A stretch of DNA of 64,000 nt from contig NZ_BAAARN010000004.1 of the NCBI RefSeq assembly GCF_039532215.1, positions 284,261-348,260 of the forward strand. The letters are read 5' to 3'. Of the stretch, positions 38,062 to 51,099 are shown in pieces. The stretch is from Pedococcus aerophilus (lineage in GTDB: Bacteria > Actinomycetota > Actinomycetes > Actinomycetales > Dermatophilaceae). The position numbers and the translations under genes were made by a program. The stretch's first letter is position 1. The number at the start of each line of letters is the position of its first letter. The notes under the pieces were generated by a model that was given only the letters and a program-made list of their open reading frames with translations, was not told the DNA's origin and did not search any database.

Positions 38062-40074
38062 TTGCCGGGTCGGATCAGGACCGAGGACGTCGCGCTCGTC
38101 AAGGAGCGCTCGTCCATCGAGGACGTCGTGCGCGAGCACGTCACGCTGCGCCCAGCGGGTCCGGGCTCGATGAAGGGGCTGTGCCCGTTCCACGACGAGA
38201 AGACCCCCTCGTTCAACATCCGGTCGACCGTCGGCGCCTGGCACTGCTTCGGGTGCGGCGAGGGCGGCGACGTCATCTCGTTCGTCCAGAAGGTCGAGCA
38301 CCTCACCTTCAGCGAGGCCGTCGAGCGGCTCGCCCAGAAGCTCGGCATGGAGCTGCACTACGAGGAGGGCGGGCGCCCCCACGACGGGGAGTCGCTCGGT
38401 CGGCGCTCGCGGCTCGTCGAGGCGCACCGCGTGGCGCAGGAGTTCTACCACCACGCGCTGCTCAACTCGCCCGAGGCGCGGATCGGGCGCGACTTCCTGC
38501 GCGAGCGCGGGTTCGACAGCGAGGCGGCCAAGCGCTTCGGCATCGGCTTCGCCCCGCGCAGCGGCGAGGAGATGTCGCGCCACCTGCGCGGCAAGGGGTT
38601 CACCGACGAGGAGCTCACGCTCGGCGGGCTGTCCGGGCGCGGCAGTCGAGGGCTGTACGACCGGTTCCGCGGACGCCTCGTGTGGCCGATCCGCGACATC
38701 ACCGGCGACACCGTCGGCTTCGGCGCGCGACGGCTCTACGAGGACGACCGGATCGCCGCCAAGTACCTCAACACCTCCGAGACGCCGATCTACACAAAGG
38801 GGCGCGTCCTCTACGGCCTCGACGCCGCCAAGAAGTCGATCGCCGGGGACCGCAAGGCCGTCATCGTCGAGGGCTACACCGATGTCATGGCCTGCCACCT
38901 CGCCGGCATCGAGGGTGCCGTCGCCACCTGTGGCACGTCCTTCGGCGTCGACCACATCAAGATGCTGCGCCGCATCATGCGCGACGAGGCCGACCTCGCC
39001 CCGGCCAAGGTCGTCTTCACCTTCGACGGCGACGCGGCGGGGCAGAAGGCGGCGATGCGGGCGTTCGGCGAGGACCAGCGCTGGGCGTCGCAGTCGTTCG
39101 TGGCGGTGGCGGACGGTGGCATGGACCCGTGCGAGCTGCGGATCGCGAAGGGCGACGACGCCGTGCGCCACCTCATCGACGACGCCGTGCCGATGTTCGA
39201 GTTCGCGGTGCGGACGACCATCGACCGGTTCGACCTGTCCACCGCCGAGGGGCGCGTGCAGGGCATGCGGGCCGCGGCGCCGATCGTCAACAGCATCCGC
39301 GACAGCTCGATGCGACCCGAGTACATCCGCACGGTCTCGGGGTGGATCGGCGTCGAGGTCGAGCAGGTGCAGGCCGAGGTCGCGCGGGCCCAGCGGATGG
39401 CCGCGCGCGACGCCAAGGCCGAGGCCGATGCCCCGGGCGGGCAGGGTGGCCAGGGCGGCTCGGGCCGCCAGGGCGACTCGGGCGGCCAGGGATCACAGGG
39501 CGGGCGCGGCCAGTACCGTCCCGACGCCGACGTCGTCCCCGAGCCCTCGCTCGAGGAGGTCCGGTCGTCCCTGCCGGCCCCCGACCTGCGCGACCCCGTC
39601 GTCTTCGCCGAGCGCCAGCTGCTCCAGACGCTGCTGCAGTACCCCGAGAGCTTCGCGGAGTCCGACATCGACGCGATCAGCCCCGAGGCGTTCACCGCCC
39701 CGGCCCACCGGGCCGTCTTCGACGGGGTCCGTGGCGTCGGCGGCCCGCAGCGCGGGACGTCCACGCAGGCCTGGGGCGACGCGGTGGCCGAGGCCGCTCC
39801 GCTGTCCGTGCGATCGCTCGTGTCAGAGCTGTCGGTCGCACCCCTGCCCACCCGTTTCGACAAGGCGACCGGCCTGCCGGAGCGCCGCTACATCGACTCG
39901 CTGCTCGTGCGGGTCCAGGAGGTCATGTTGACGAGGAAGATCGGGGACGCCATGTCGGCGATGCGCCGGATGGCGGCCGACGCCCACAGCGACCCCGCCG
40001 CGGCCCGCGCCCTCAGCGGCGAGCTGCAGGACCTGCAGCGCGAGCTCGCGCAGCTGCGCGACCGGGCGTCCTGA
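38062..40074 (+). CDS. dnaG: DNA primase
   Basis: A 670-residue primase that makes RNA primers at the replication fork. The zinc-binding domain has CPFHDEKTPSF and WHCFGCGEGGD. The RNA polymerase domain follows with the Toprim motif (VIVEGYTDVMACHLAG, then FTFDGDAAGQKAAMRA). A low-complexity Gly/Gln/Ser-rich linker (about residues 458-485) joins the C-terminal helicase-binding domain. The start is TTG 38062 with AAGGAGGG in front; no ATG or GTG fits the family start (PGRIRTEDVALVKER). Confidence 0.95.
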   Translation: MPGRIRTEDVALVKERSSIEDVVREHVTLRPAGPGSMKGLCPFHDEKTPSFNIRSTVGAWHCFGCGEGGDVISFVQKVEHLTFSEAVERLAQKLGMELHYEEGGRPHDGESLGRRSRLVEAHRVAQEFYHHALLNSPEARIGRDFLRERGFDSEAAKRFGIGFAPRSGEEMSRHLRGKGFTDEELTLGGLSGRGSRGLYDRFRGRLVWPIRDITGDTVGFGARRLYEDDRIAAKYLNTSETPIYTKGRVLYGLDAAKKSIAGDRKAVIVEGYTDVMACHLAGIEGAVATCGTSFGVDHIKMLRRIMRDEADLAPAKVVFTFDGDAAGQKAAMRAFGEDQRWASQSFVAVADGGMDPCELRIAKGDDAVRHLIDDAVPMFEFAVRTTIDRFDLSTAEGRVQGMRAAAPIVNSIRDSSMRPEYIRTVSGWIGVEVEQVQAEVARAQRMAARDAKAEADAPGGQGGQGGSGRQGDSGGQGSQGGRGQYRPDADVVPEPSLEEVRSSLPAPDLRDPVVFAERQLLQTLLQYPESFAESDIDAISPEAFTAPAHRAVFDGVRGVGGPQRGTSTQAWGDAVAEAAPLSVRSLVSELSVAPLPTRFDKATGLPERRYIDSLLVRVQEVMLTRKIGDAMSAMRRMAADAHSDPAAARALSGELQDLQRELAQLRDRAS

Positions 40075-40622
40075 TGGCGATCTCGCTGCGTCGCGGTCCC
40101 AAGCTGCCGTCGTCGGTCCGCGACGCCGTGGACCTCGGCCCCGGTGAACGGGTGCTCTCGTGGGCGCCGGTGCTCCTCGGCGCGGGCCCCGGTGTGACCG
40201 GCGAGCCCACAGGCGCCACCCTCGTGGCCACCAACCACGCCCTGTATGCCGTCGACGCGGCCGGGGAGGCCACGCTCACCCGCCCCTGGCACGAGGTGGA
40301 CTCCGGCTCCTGGTCCGCCGAGCTGACCCAGCTCACCGTCACCTGGGTGGACGGCGCCAAGCCCGGCCAGTGGGTGCTGGGCGACTCCACCCTGCTGCCC
40401 GAGACGCTGCGCGAGCGGGTCCAGGCGAGCGTCGTGCTCACCCAGAAGATCGAGCTCGGCCCGCGGCGGACGGCCCGCGCGGTCATCCGCCAGGACCTCG
40501 GTGGCGGAGGGCTCGTGGAGCAGGTCGTGCTGGGTCGTGGGGCGCGCGCCGACGACCCCGAGGTGGCGGCTGCCACGGAAGCGGCACTGGCCTACCTGCG
40601 TGAACAGGTCGGCCTGTCCTGA
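40074..40622 (+). CDS. Conserved protein following dnaG
   Basis: A 182-residue soluble protein. Its ATG shares a base with the dnaG stop (TGATG), so it is coupled to dnaG. The sequence SLRRGPKLPSSVRDAVDLGPGERVLSWAP and TLVATNHALYAVDA looks like a small PH-like beta domain, a form found after dnaG in many actinobacteria. No catalytic motif is seen. The role is unknown. Confidence 0.75.
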   Translation: MAISLRRGPKLPSSVRDAVDLGPGERVLSWAPVLLGAGPGVTGEPTGATLVATNHALYAVDAAGEATLTRPWHEVDSGSWSAELTQLTVTWVDGAKPGQWVLGDSTLLPETLRERVQASVVLTQKIELGPRRTARAVIRQDLGGGGLVEQVVLGRGARADDPEVAAATEAALAYLREQVGLS

Positions 40623-40716
40623 GGTCGAACTCGCTGACGGCATCCCGTTTTCTGGTCGGCGCGCATCCTTTGCTATGGTTGCGCAGCGCCAACGGCGGGT
40701 GACCGCCGAAGCACTT

Positions 40717-40789
40717 TCCCCTGTAGCTCAATTGGCAGAGCAGCCGACTGTTAATCGGCAGGTTGTTGGTTCGAGTCCAACCGGGGGAG
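40717..40789 (+). tRNA. tRNA-Asn (GTT)
   Basis: A 73-nt cloverleaf. The acceptor TCCCCTG pairs with CGGGGGA (one T-G), discriminator G. The anticodon stem GCCGA/TCGGC holds the loop CTGTTAA with GTT at 40750-40752. The T arm is TTGG-TTCGAGT-CCAA. No CCA is encoded. A -10 TATGGT at 40674-40679 is placed to start it. Confidence 0.95.
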
Positions 40790-40795
40790 CGCACC

Positions 40796-40829
40796 ACGAA
40801 GGCCCGGGTCATCCGACCCGGTCCTTCGT
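40796..40829 (+). terminator. Terminator after tRNA-Asn
   Basis: ACGAAGG-C-CCGGGTC pairs with GACCCGG-T-CCTTCGT, 14 bp with one mismatch and a 4-nt loop (ATCC), 7 nt after the tRNA. Confidence 0.7.
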
Positions 40830-40883
40830 CGTTCGTCTGCGTCGTTCCGTCTGCGTCGAGCACGGTGTCGTGCCGGGGCGGGG

Positions 40884-41819
40884 TCAGTGGCCGGTGCCAC
40901 CACCGGCGTTCGCGTCGGTGTTGACCACGCCCTTGCCGCCCATCGTCGAGGCCTCGGGGACCGCGCCCGTGACCGGTCCGGCCGCTGCCATGACGGCGCG
41001 ACCACGGCGCGACAGCCGCTGCTGGACCCGCGACGCGATCACCGTGAGCAGGTAGTTGACCAGGATGAAGAGCACCCCGGCCACGAGGTAGGCCGGGATG
41101 GTGTTGGCGAAGGCCGAGCCGAGGGTCTTGCTCCAGTTGAGCAGCTCGAGGTAGGTCACCTGGTAGCCGAGCGCCGAGTCCTTGAGGACGACGACGAACT
41201 GGCCGATCAGGGCCGGCAGCATCGCGGTGAGGGCCTGGGGGAGCTGGATGGCACGCATGACCTGTGACTCGGTGAGTCCCACGGACAGGCCGGCCTCGGA
41301 CTGCCCCTTGGGGAGCGAGAAGACACCCGAGCGGACGAGCTCGGCGATGACCGACCCGTTGTAGAGGGTGAGCCCGGTGACGACGGCGGCCAGGGGAGCC
41401 GTCTCGGCCGAGAAGATGTCGCTGCGGGCATAGATGCCGAAGTAGGCGAAGATCATCATGAGCAGGACCGGCACGGCGCGGAAGAACTCCACGACGACAC
41501 CGCACACCCACCGCACCGGGGTGATCGACGACAGCCGACCGACACCGAAGAGCAGGCCGAAGACGGCAGCGAACACGATCGAGATTGCGGCGGCCTTGAA
41601 GGTGCCGATCAGCCCCGGGAGCAGGTAGTCGCGCCAGACCGCCCGGTCGGTGACGAACGGTTTCCACATCTGACCCTGGAGCTGGTCCGCGTCCTTCATC
41701 TTGAGGACGACCAGCACGACGATGCCGACGGCGACGACCAGGCCGAGGGCGGCCAGGATCGCGTGGCGACGGCGGGCCCGCGGTCCGGGGGCGTCGAACA
41801 GGATGCTGGCCCCGCTCAT
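40884..41819 (-). CDS. gluD: Glutamate-type ABC transporter permease
   Basis: A 311-residue permease of the polar amino acid (HisM) group with five or six hydrophobic segments. The EAA loop is SEAGLSVGLTESQVMRAIQLPQAL. The extra 40 C-terminal residues are Gly/Ala-rich. It is the last gene of gluA-gluB-gluC-gluD and overlaps gluC by 4 nt. The order equals that of the Corynebacterium glutamate transporter. Confidence 0.88.
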   Translation of the reverse strand: MSGASILFDAPGPRARRRHAILAALGLVVAVGIVVLVVLKMKDADQLQGQMWKPFVTDRAVWRDYLLPGLIGTFKAAAISIVFAAVFGLLFGVGRLSSITPVRWVCGVVVEFFRAVPVLLMMIFAYFGIYARSDIFSAETAPLAAVVTGLTLYNGSVIAELVRSGVFSLPKGQSEAGLSVGLTESQVMRAIQLPQALTAMLPALIGQFVVVLKDSALGYQVTYLELLNWSKTLGSAFANTIPAYLVAGVLFILVNYLLTVIASRVQQRLSRRGRAVMAAAGPVTGAVPEASTMGGKGVVNTDANAGGGTGH

Positions 41820-42478
41820 CGCTTCACCGCCAGTCGTCGCGACATGCTCGTGAACAGCAGGCCGAGTGGCAGGGTGAGGATGACGAACCCGAGGGCGAAG
41901 ATCGCGAAGACGCCGATCGACCCCGTCTCGTTCTCGACGATCTCCTGCATGAGGCCGGCGGCGTCCGCGGTGCCGATGACGGCGGCGACCGTGGTGTTCT
42001 TGATCAGCGCGATGAGCACCGAGCCGAGCGGGGCGATGGAGCCGCGGAAGGCCTGCGGCAGGATCACGTTCGTCATGCTCTGGCCGAAGGTGAGGCCGAC
42101 GGCGCGGGCCGCCTCGGCCTGGCCGGCCGGCACCGTGTTGACGCCCGACCGCAGGGCCTCGCAGACGAAGGCCGCGTGGTAGACGGCGAGCACGACGATC
42201 GCCCAGCGGATCGCGTTCTGCGAGAAGTCCTCCGAGAGCGAGATGCCCATGATGAACGTCAGGCCGAGGACGCTGAGGACCATGAGCAGGGTCAGCGGGG
42301 TGTTGCGGAAGATGTTGACGTACGACGTGCCGAGCAGCCGCAGGACGGCCACCGGCGAGACGCGCATGACCGCCACGATCGTGCCGAGGACGAGTGCGCC
42401 GATGGCGGAGAAGAAGGCCAACCGGATCGTCAGCCAGAACGCGCCGAGCACGTCGTAGTTGCTCAGGATGTCGCCCAT
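41816..42478 (-). CDS. gluC: Glutamate-type ABC transporter permease
   Basis: A 220-residue inner-membrane permease, HisM/HisQ family, with five hydrophobic segments and EAA loop AEAARAVGLTFGQSMTNVILPQAF. It forms the heterodimeric channel with GluD. It lies 110 bp after gluB; a strong hairpin in that gap probably lowers its expression relative to the binding protein. Confidence 0.88.
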   Translation of the reverse strand: MGDILSNYDVLGAFWLTIRLAFFSAIGALVLGTIVAVMRVSPVAVLRLLGTSYVNIFRNTPLTLLMVLSVLGLTFIMGISLSEDFSQNAIRWAIVVLAVYHAAFVCEALRSGVNTVPAGQAEAARAVGLTFGQSMTNVILPQAFRGSIAPLGSVLIALIKNTTVAAVIGTADAAGLMQEIVENETGSIGVFAIFALGFVILTLPLGLLFTSMSRRLAVKR

Positions 42479-42532
42479 GCAGGAAAGCCTTCCGTCGCCG
42501 GGGCGGGCAGGTGGGGGGAGGGGAGCGAGGCT

Positions 42533-42572
42533 TCGGTATGCCGCCCGCCAGGGTGGGCGGGCGGCATACCGA
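42533..42572 (-). terminator. Perfect 17-bp hairpin between gluB and gluC
   Basis: TCGGTATGCCGCCCGCC (42533-42549) pairs fully with GGCGGGCGGCATACCGA (42556-42572), 6-nt loop. Placed after the binding-protein gene, it may stop part of the transcripts or protect the gluAB message from decay. It belongs to the GTATGCCGC hairpin family. Confidence 0.65.
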
Positions 42573-42588
42573 GGACGTCGTCAGCCGG

Positions 42589-43434
42589 TCAGGAGCAGGC
42601 GTCCTGCTTGGGCGGGTTGGTCGCGGTGTCGACCTTGAACCCGGCCGGGCCGAGGTTCTTGTCGACGGCGGCCTGCCACTCGTTCGAGCTGATCATCTTG
42701 GCGATCGCCGTGTTGATCTTCTCGCAGGTGGCGGTGTCGCCCTTCTTGATGCCGATGCCGTACCGCTCCTCGGAGAAGGTCTTGCCGACGACCTTGAGCT
42801 TGCCCTTGTACTGCTCCTGCGCGGCGTAGCCGGCGAGGATGGTGTTGTCGGTGGTCAGGGCGTCGACGCCCTTGGAGACCAGGGCGGCGACGCACTCGGA
42901 GTAGGTGCCGAACTCCTGGAGCTGGACGCCGGGATACGTGTCCTTCACCTTCTGGGCCGAGGTCGAGCCCTTGACCGAGCAGAGCTTCTTGCCGGTCAGC
43001 GAGTCCGGACCGGTGATCGACGTGTCGTCGTTGCGCACCAGCAGGTCCTGGCCGGCGATGAAGTACGGACCGGCGAAGGAGATCTTCTCCTTGCGGGCGT
43101 CGGAGATCGAGTAGGTCGCGACGACCATGTCGACCTGACCGGTGGAGATCAGGGTCTCGCGCTGGGCCGAGGGGGCCTGGACCCACTGGATGTCGGCCGC
43201 CTCGTGGCCGAGCTCCTTGGCGACGTAGGTCGCGACGTCGACGTCGAGGCCGGTGTAGGTCGAGCCCTCCTTGAGACCCAGACCCGGCTGGTCGAACTTG
43301 ATGCCGACCTTGAACGCCTTGCCGCTGCCGCCGTCACCGCTGGCGCCGCTGTCGGACGCACTGTCCCCGCATGCGGTCAGGCTGAGCGCGAGCACCGATG
43401 CGGCGGCGACGGCTCCGAGCTGACGAACCTTCAT
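42589..43434 (-). CDS. gluB: Glutamate-type ABC transporter binding lipoprotein
   Basis: A 281-residue binding protein. Signal peptide with lipobox LTACGDS, a Ser/Gly-rich spacer, then FKVGIKFDQPGLGLKEG and GLDVDVATYVAKELG, the signature of the glutamate/aspartate family of SBP_bac_3. SFAGPYFIAGQDLLVR lines the ligand pocket. It has two Cys pairs for possible disulfides. Its exact ligand (Glu, Gln or Asp) is inferred from the operon. Confidence 0.88.
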   Translation of the reverse strand: MKVRQLGAVAAASVLALSLTACGDSASDSGASGDGGSGKAFKVGIKFDQPGLGLKEGSTYTGLDVDVATYVAKELGHEAADIQWVQAPSAQRETLISTGQVDMVVATYSISDARKEKISFAGPYFIAGQDLLVRNDDTSITGPDSLTGKKLCSVKGSTSAQKVKDTYPGVQLQEFGTYSECVAALVSKGVDALTTDNTILAGYAAQEQYKGKLKVVGKTFSEERYGIGIKKGDTATCEKINTAIAKMISSNEWQAAVDKNLGPAGFKVDTATNPPKQDACS

Positions 43435-43493
43435 GTTTTTCCTCCTGGTTGTGGATCGCAGCACCGGTGCACTGCGGTCGAGCAGGTCAGTGG

Positions 43494-44234
43494 TCAGTGG
43501 GTGAGGATCTTCCCGAGGAAGTCCTTGGCGCGGTCGGACCTCGGCGCGGTGAAGAACGCCTCGGGAGCCTGCTCCTCGACGATCGCCCCGTCGGCCATGA
43601 AGACGACGCGGTTGGCCGCCTTGCGGGCGAAGCCCATCTCGTGGGTGACGACGACCATGGTCATCCCCTCCTTCGCGAGGCTCACCATGACGTCGAGGAC
43701 CTCGTTGATCATCTCGGGGTCCAGGGCCGAGGTCGGCTCGTCGAAGAGCATGACTTTGGGGTCCATCGCCAGGGAGCGGGCGATCGCCACGCGCTGCTGC
43801 TGGCCGCCGGAGAGCTGGGCCGGGAACTTCTGCGCCTGGTGGGCCACACCGACGCGCTCGAGCAGCTCCATCGCCCGCTTCTCCGCCTCGGCCTTGGGCG
43901 TCTTGCGGGCCTTGATCGGGCCGAGCGTCACGTTGTCGAGGATCGTCTTGTGCGCGAACAGGTTGAAGGACTGGAAGACCATGCCGACGTCGGCACGCAG
44001 CTGGGCCAGCTCCTTGCCCTCCTCGGGCAGCGCCTTGCCGTCGATGGTGATCGAACCGCTCTCGAAGGTCTCGAGCCGGTTGATCGTGCGGCACAGCGTC
44101 GACTTGCCCGACCCCGAGGGGCCGATGACGACCACGACCTCACCCGTGCCGATGGACAGGTTGATGTCGCGCAGCACGTGGAGGTCGCCGAAGTGCTTGT
44201 TGACGTCCTTGAGGACGACGAGGGGCTCCGTCAT
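43494..44234 (-). CDS. gluA: Glutamate-type ABC transporter ATP-binding protein
   Basis: A 246-residue ATPase. Walker [16 protein letters not shown], signature [16 protein letters not shown], Walker [16 protein letters not shown], switch [11 protein letters not shown]. This is the classic amino acid importer ATPase. I take ATG 44234; a TTG nine bases upstream is possible. First gene of the operon. Confidence 0.92.
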   Translation of the reverse strand: MTEPLVVLKDVNKHFGDLHVLRDINLSIGTGEVVVVIGPSGSGKSTLCRTINRLETFESGSITIDGKALPEEGKELAQLRADVGMVFQSFNLFAHKTILDNVTLGPIKARKTPKAEAEKRAMELLERVGVAHQAQKFPAQLSGGQQQRVAIARSLAMDPKVMLFDEPTSALDPEMINEVLDVMVSLAKEGMTMVVVTHEMGFARKAANRVVFMADGAIVEEQAPEAFFTAPRSDRAKDFLGKILTH

Positions 44235-44287
44235 GACCGGCAACCTACCGGCTCGACCCCCTCAGGGGAGCACCCCCACCCGGACCG

Positions 44288-45241
44288 TCACGCAATGGCA
44301 ACATGGCGAGCCCGCGCGCGCTCGGGCGACGGCTCGAAGATCTCGTGCCGCCCCGCACGGCTCAGTCGGCGCCACCGGGACCACCCTGCCGGATCGTGCT
44401 GCTGCCCGAGGAAGTACCAGGCGTAACGGATCTCGTCCGGCCAGCGCCTCCACCGCAGACCCGGCTGGGCGGTGAGGTAACCGAGGTTGCGGAAGGTGCG
44501 GTCGCGCCGTGCCGGGTCCTGCGGGACGAGCACGGCCAGTCGGCCACCGAGCAAAGGCTTCCAGTCGTGGTGGCCCTGCGGGTGCAGGTAGGTCGCGGGG
44601 GCGCAGGTGCCGAAGCGCAGCTCGCTGCGTCGCAGTCTGCGGTGCACCTCGACCTCGTCGCCCCGCACGAACAGGCGGGGGTCCGGCACGCCGACCACGT
44701 CGAGGGCGCGGGCGGAGAAGAGGGCGCCGTTGAACAGGTTCGCGACGTTGGGGACCAGGACGCCGGGACCGAGCTCGGCACGCCGACGCACCCAGCGCAG
44801 CCCGCGGCGCAGCGGGAAGGCGAGGCGCTCGGGGTCGTCCTGGTCGACCACCAGGGGGGAGACGACGTCGAGCTCGTGGTCGTCGGCGCAGGCCAGCAGC
44901 CGGCCCAGGGTCCAGGGGGAGCCCGGGAGGCCGTCGTCGTCGGCCAGCCACACCCAGTCGGCGCCGAGGGCACGTGCGGTCAACACGCCGTACGCATACC
45001 CTCCGGCTCCTCCCAGGTTCGTCTCGCTGGTCAGCAGCGTGTGTGGGATCCCAGTGGTGGCAAGCGAATCCGCTGCACCGGGCTCCTCGCCGTTGTCGAC
45101 GACGACGAGGTGGTCGGGGCGGTGGTGCTGGCCGGCGACCGCGTCGAGGCACCGGCGCAACAGCTCGGTCCGGTCGCACGTCACGATGACGCACACGACG
45201 AAGGGGGCGCGGTCCTGCGGAGGGATCCTCACGACCGGCAC
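44288..45241 (-). CDS. GT2 glycosyltransferase, GlfT1-like
   Basis: A 317-residue family 2 glycosyltransferase. VVCVIVTCDRTELLRRCLDAVAGQ opens the GT-A fold; WVWLADDDGLPG is the DxD metal site; FNGALFSARAL and VRGDEVEVHRRL follow. The closest family I know is GlfT1, which adds the first galactofuranoses to the linker of arabinogalactan. Its place beside glf and a GlfT2-like gene supports this. Start GTG 45241 is chosen at the first family sequence; the ATG at 45343 would add 34 unlike residues. Divergent from the cluster. Confidence 0.75.
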   Translation of the reverse strand: MPVVRIPPQDRAPFVVCVIVTCDRTELLRRCLDAVAGQHHRPDHLVVVDNGEEPGAADSLATTGIPHTLLTSETNLGGAGGYAYGVLTARALGADWVWLADDDGLPGSPWTLGRLLACADDHELDVVSPLVVDQDDPERLAFPLRRGLRWVRRRAELGPGVLVPNVANLFNGALFSARALDVVGVPDPRLFVRGDEVEVHRRLRRSELRFGTCAPATYLHPQGHHDWKPLLGGRLAVLVPQDPARRDRTFRNLGYLTAQPGLRWRRWPDEIRYAWYFLGQQHDPAGWSRWRRLSRAGRHEIFEPSPERARARHVAIA

Positions 45242-45386
45242 GTTAGGCGGCGTGGATGCCGCCCGGGCGGTCTGCGGGTGAACGTCGGGTGCACCGCGGG
45301 TGTCGACTCGCGCACCGAACCGTGTCCTTGGCCGGCGGTCCACCGCGAGGACGCGGCGTGTTCACCGTCCCGTCCCCCTGCGTCCC

Positions 45387-45392
45387 TAGCGT
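45387..45392 (+). promoter_or_regulatory. -10 hexamer TAGCGT for the galactan gene cluster
   Basis: TAGCGT ends 7 nt before the GTG at 45400, with no ribosome site. It should drive the six-gene run to 53070 as a message that begins at the start codon. Confidence 0.45.
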
Positions 45393-45399
45393 CGTCGAC

Positions 45400-49476
<4,077 letters not shown>

Positions 49477-49480
<4 letters not shown>

Positions 49481-50364
49481 CGGCGAGGCCTCCCGCGTCG
49501 GCCGCGCTCCCTGCCGCACCCCTGCTCGTCCAGGGGCGCAGCGGCGGGTTGCGTGAGGTCGTCGGTCGCCGCTTCCTCCTGAGCCTGTTGGTGCGCAAGG
49601 AGCTCCGGGTCCGATACCGCGCATCGGTCCTCGGTCTCGGCTGGTCCTACGTCAAGCCGGCGGTGCAGTTCGGGGTCTACTTCGTCGGGCTGGGTCTGGT
49701 GCTGCGGCAGAACGCGATCGGCGACTACGCGGTCTACCTCTTCGGAGGGCTGGTCGTGATGACCGCCTTCGGCGAGGCGGTGGGGAACGCGACGCGCTCG
49801 GTGGTCACCAACGCCGACCTCGTGCGCAAGATCTACCTGCCGCGCGAGCTCTTCCCCGTGTCGAGCCTGTGCGTCGCCGGCGTCCATCTGGGGCCCCAGC
49901 TCCTCGTCCTGCTGGTCGGGGCCCTGGTCGCAGGATGGTCGCCCGACCCCTTGGGGCTGCTCGCACTCGTCGGTGCGTTCACGCTGGTGGCGCTGCTGGC
50001 CCTGGGCCTGGGCCTGCTGCTCGCGGCGGTCAACGTGCTGTTCCGTGACGTCGAGAACGTCGTCGACCTCGTCCTCATGGTGCTGGTGTGGACCAGCCCC
50101 GTGCTCTACCCGTGGCAGCGGGTGGCCGACCTCCTGGGCCCGGACTCGCTCCTGCTGACGGTCTACCAGTCGAACCCGCTCACCGTGGCGGTCGAGCTCG
50201 TCCACCGCGGCACCTGGGCGCACGCCTCGCCCGGCAACGCAGCCTCCCTGCCGCCTGACCTCGGGCCCCGGGTGCTGCTGTCCTTCGCCATCGCTGCTGC
50301 CCTGCTGGCGGTGGGGCAGCTGACCTTCCGCCGGCTGTCCGGTCGCTTCGCCCAGGAGCTGTGA
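49477..50364 (+). CDS. wzm: Polysaccharide ABC exporter permease (Wzm)
   Basis: A 295-residue membrane protein with six hydrophobic segments, ABC-2/RfbA type. LLVRKELRVRYRASVLGLGWSYVKPAVQF is the conserved amphipathic gate region. Start GTG 49477 overlaps the glfT2 stop by 4 nt. With Wzt it moves lipid-linked galactan across the membrane. Confidence 0.9.
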
Positions 50365-51095
50365 TGGGCAGGGTCTGCGCGGTGGAGGTCGACGGGATCT
50401 CCAAGCACTTCAGCCTCCGCCACACGCACTCCCTCAAGGAGAGCGTCGTCTGGGCGCTCCAGGGCCGCGCGCGTCGCGACGAGTTCACGGCGCTGCACCC
50501 CATCGACCTCCACGTCGGGCAGGGCGAGTCGGTGGCGCTGTTGGGGCGCAACGGATCCGGCAAGTCCACCCTGCTCAAGCTCGTCGCCGGGGTCATGGCG
50601 CCGGACACCGGGGAGGTGCGGGTGCGGGGCCGCCTCGCCGGACTGCTGGAGGTGGGTGCAGGCTTCCACCCCGACCTCACCGGACGCGAGAACGTCTACC
50701 TCAACGCCTCGATCCTGGGCGTCGAGCGCGCCGAGATCGAGGAGCGCTTCGACGACATCGTGGCCTTCGCGGACATCGGCCAGTTCCTCGACACCCAGGT
50801 GCGGTTCTACTCCTCGGGCATGTTCCTGCGGCTGGCCTTCGCCGTGGCCGTGCACACCGAGCCCGACGTCTTCCTCGTCGACGAGATCCTCGCCGTCGGC
50901 GACGAGGCGTTCCGCACCAAGTGCCTCGAGCGGATCGAGCTGCTCCGGGTGCAGGGAAGGACCCTCGTGGTCGTCAGTCACGACCTGCCGCTCGTCGAGC
51001 GGCTGTGCGACCGCGGCGTCGTCCTCGACCGCGGGCACCTCGTCACCGACGGCCCGATCGGCGCGGCCGTGGAGGCCGTGCGGGTGGCCCGGTGA
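50364..51095 (+). CDS. wzt: Polysaccharide ABC exporter ATP-binding protein (Wzt)
   Basis: A 243-residue ATPase. Walker A LLGRNGSGKSTLLKL, the Wzt-type loop LLEVGAGFHPDLTGRENVYLN, signature YSSGMFLRLAFAVA, Walker B VFLVDEILAVGD, switch VVSHDL. No C-terminal sugar-binding domain, as in the galactan exporter of mycobacteria. ATG 50364 overlaps the wzm stop (TGATG). Confidence 0.92.
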   Translation: MGRVCAVEVDGISKHFSLRHTHSLKESVVWALQGRARRDEFTALHPIDLHVGQGESVALLGRNGSGKSTLLKLVAGVMAPDTGEVRVRGRLAGLLEVGAGFHPDLTGRENVYLNASILGVERAEIEERFDDIVAFADIGQFLDTQVRFYSSGMFLRLAFAVAVHTEPDVFLVDEILAVGDEAFRTKCLERIELLRVQGRTLVVVSHDLPLVERLCDRGVVLDRGHLVTDGPIGAAVEAVRVAR

Positions 51096-51099
51096 GCCC

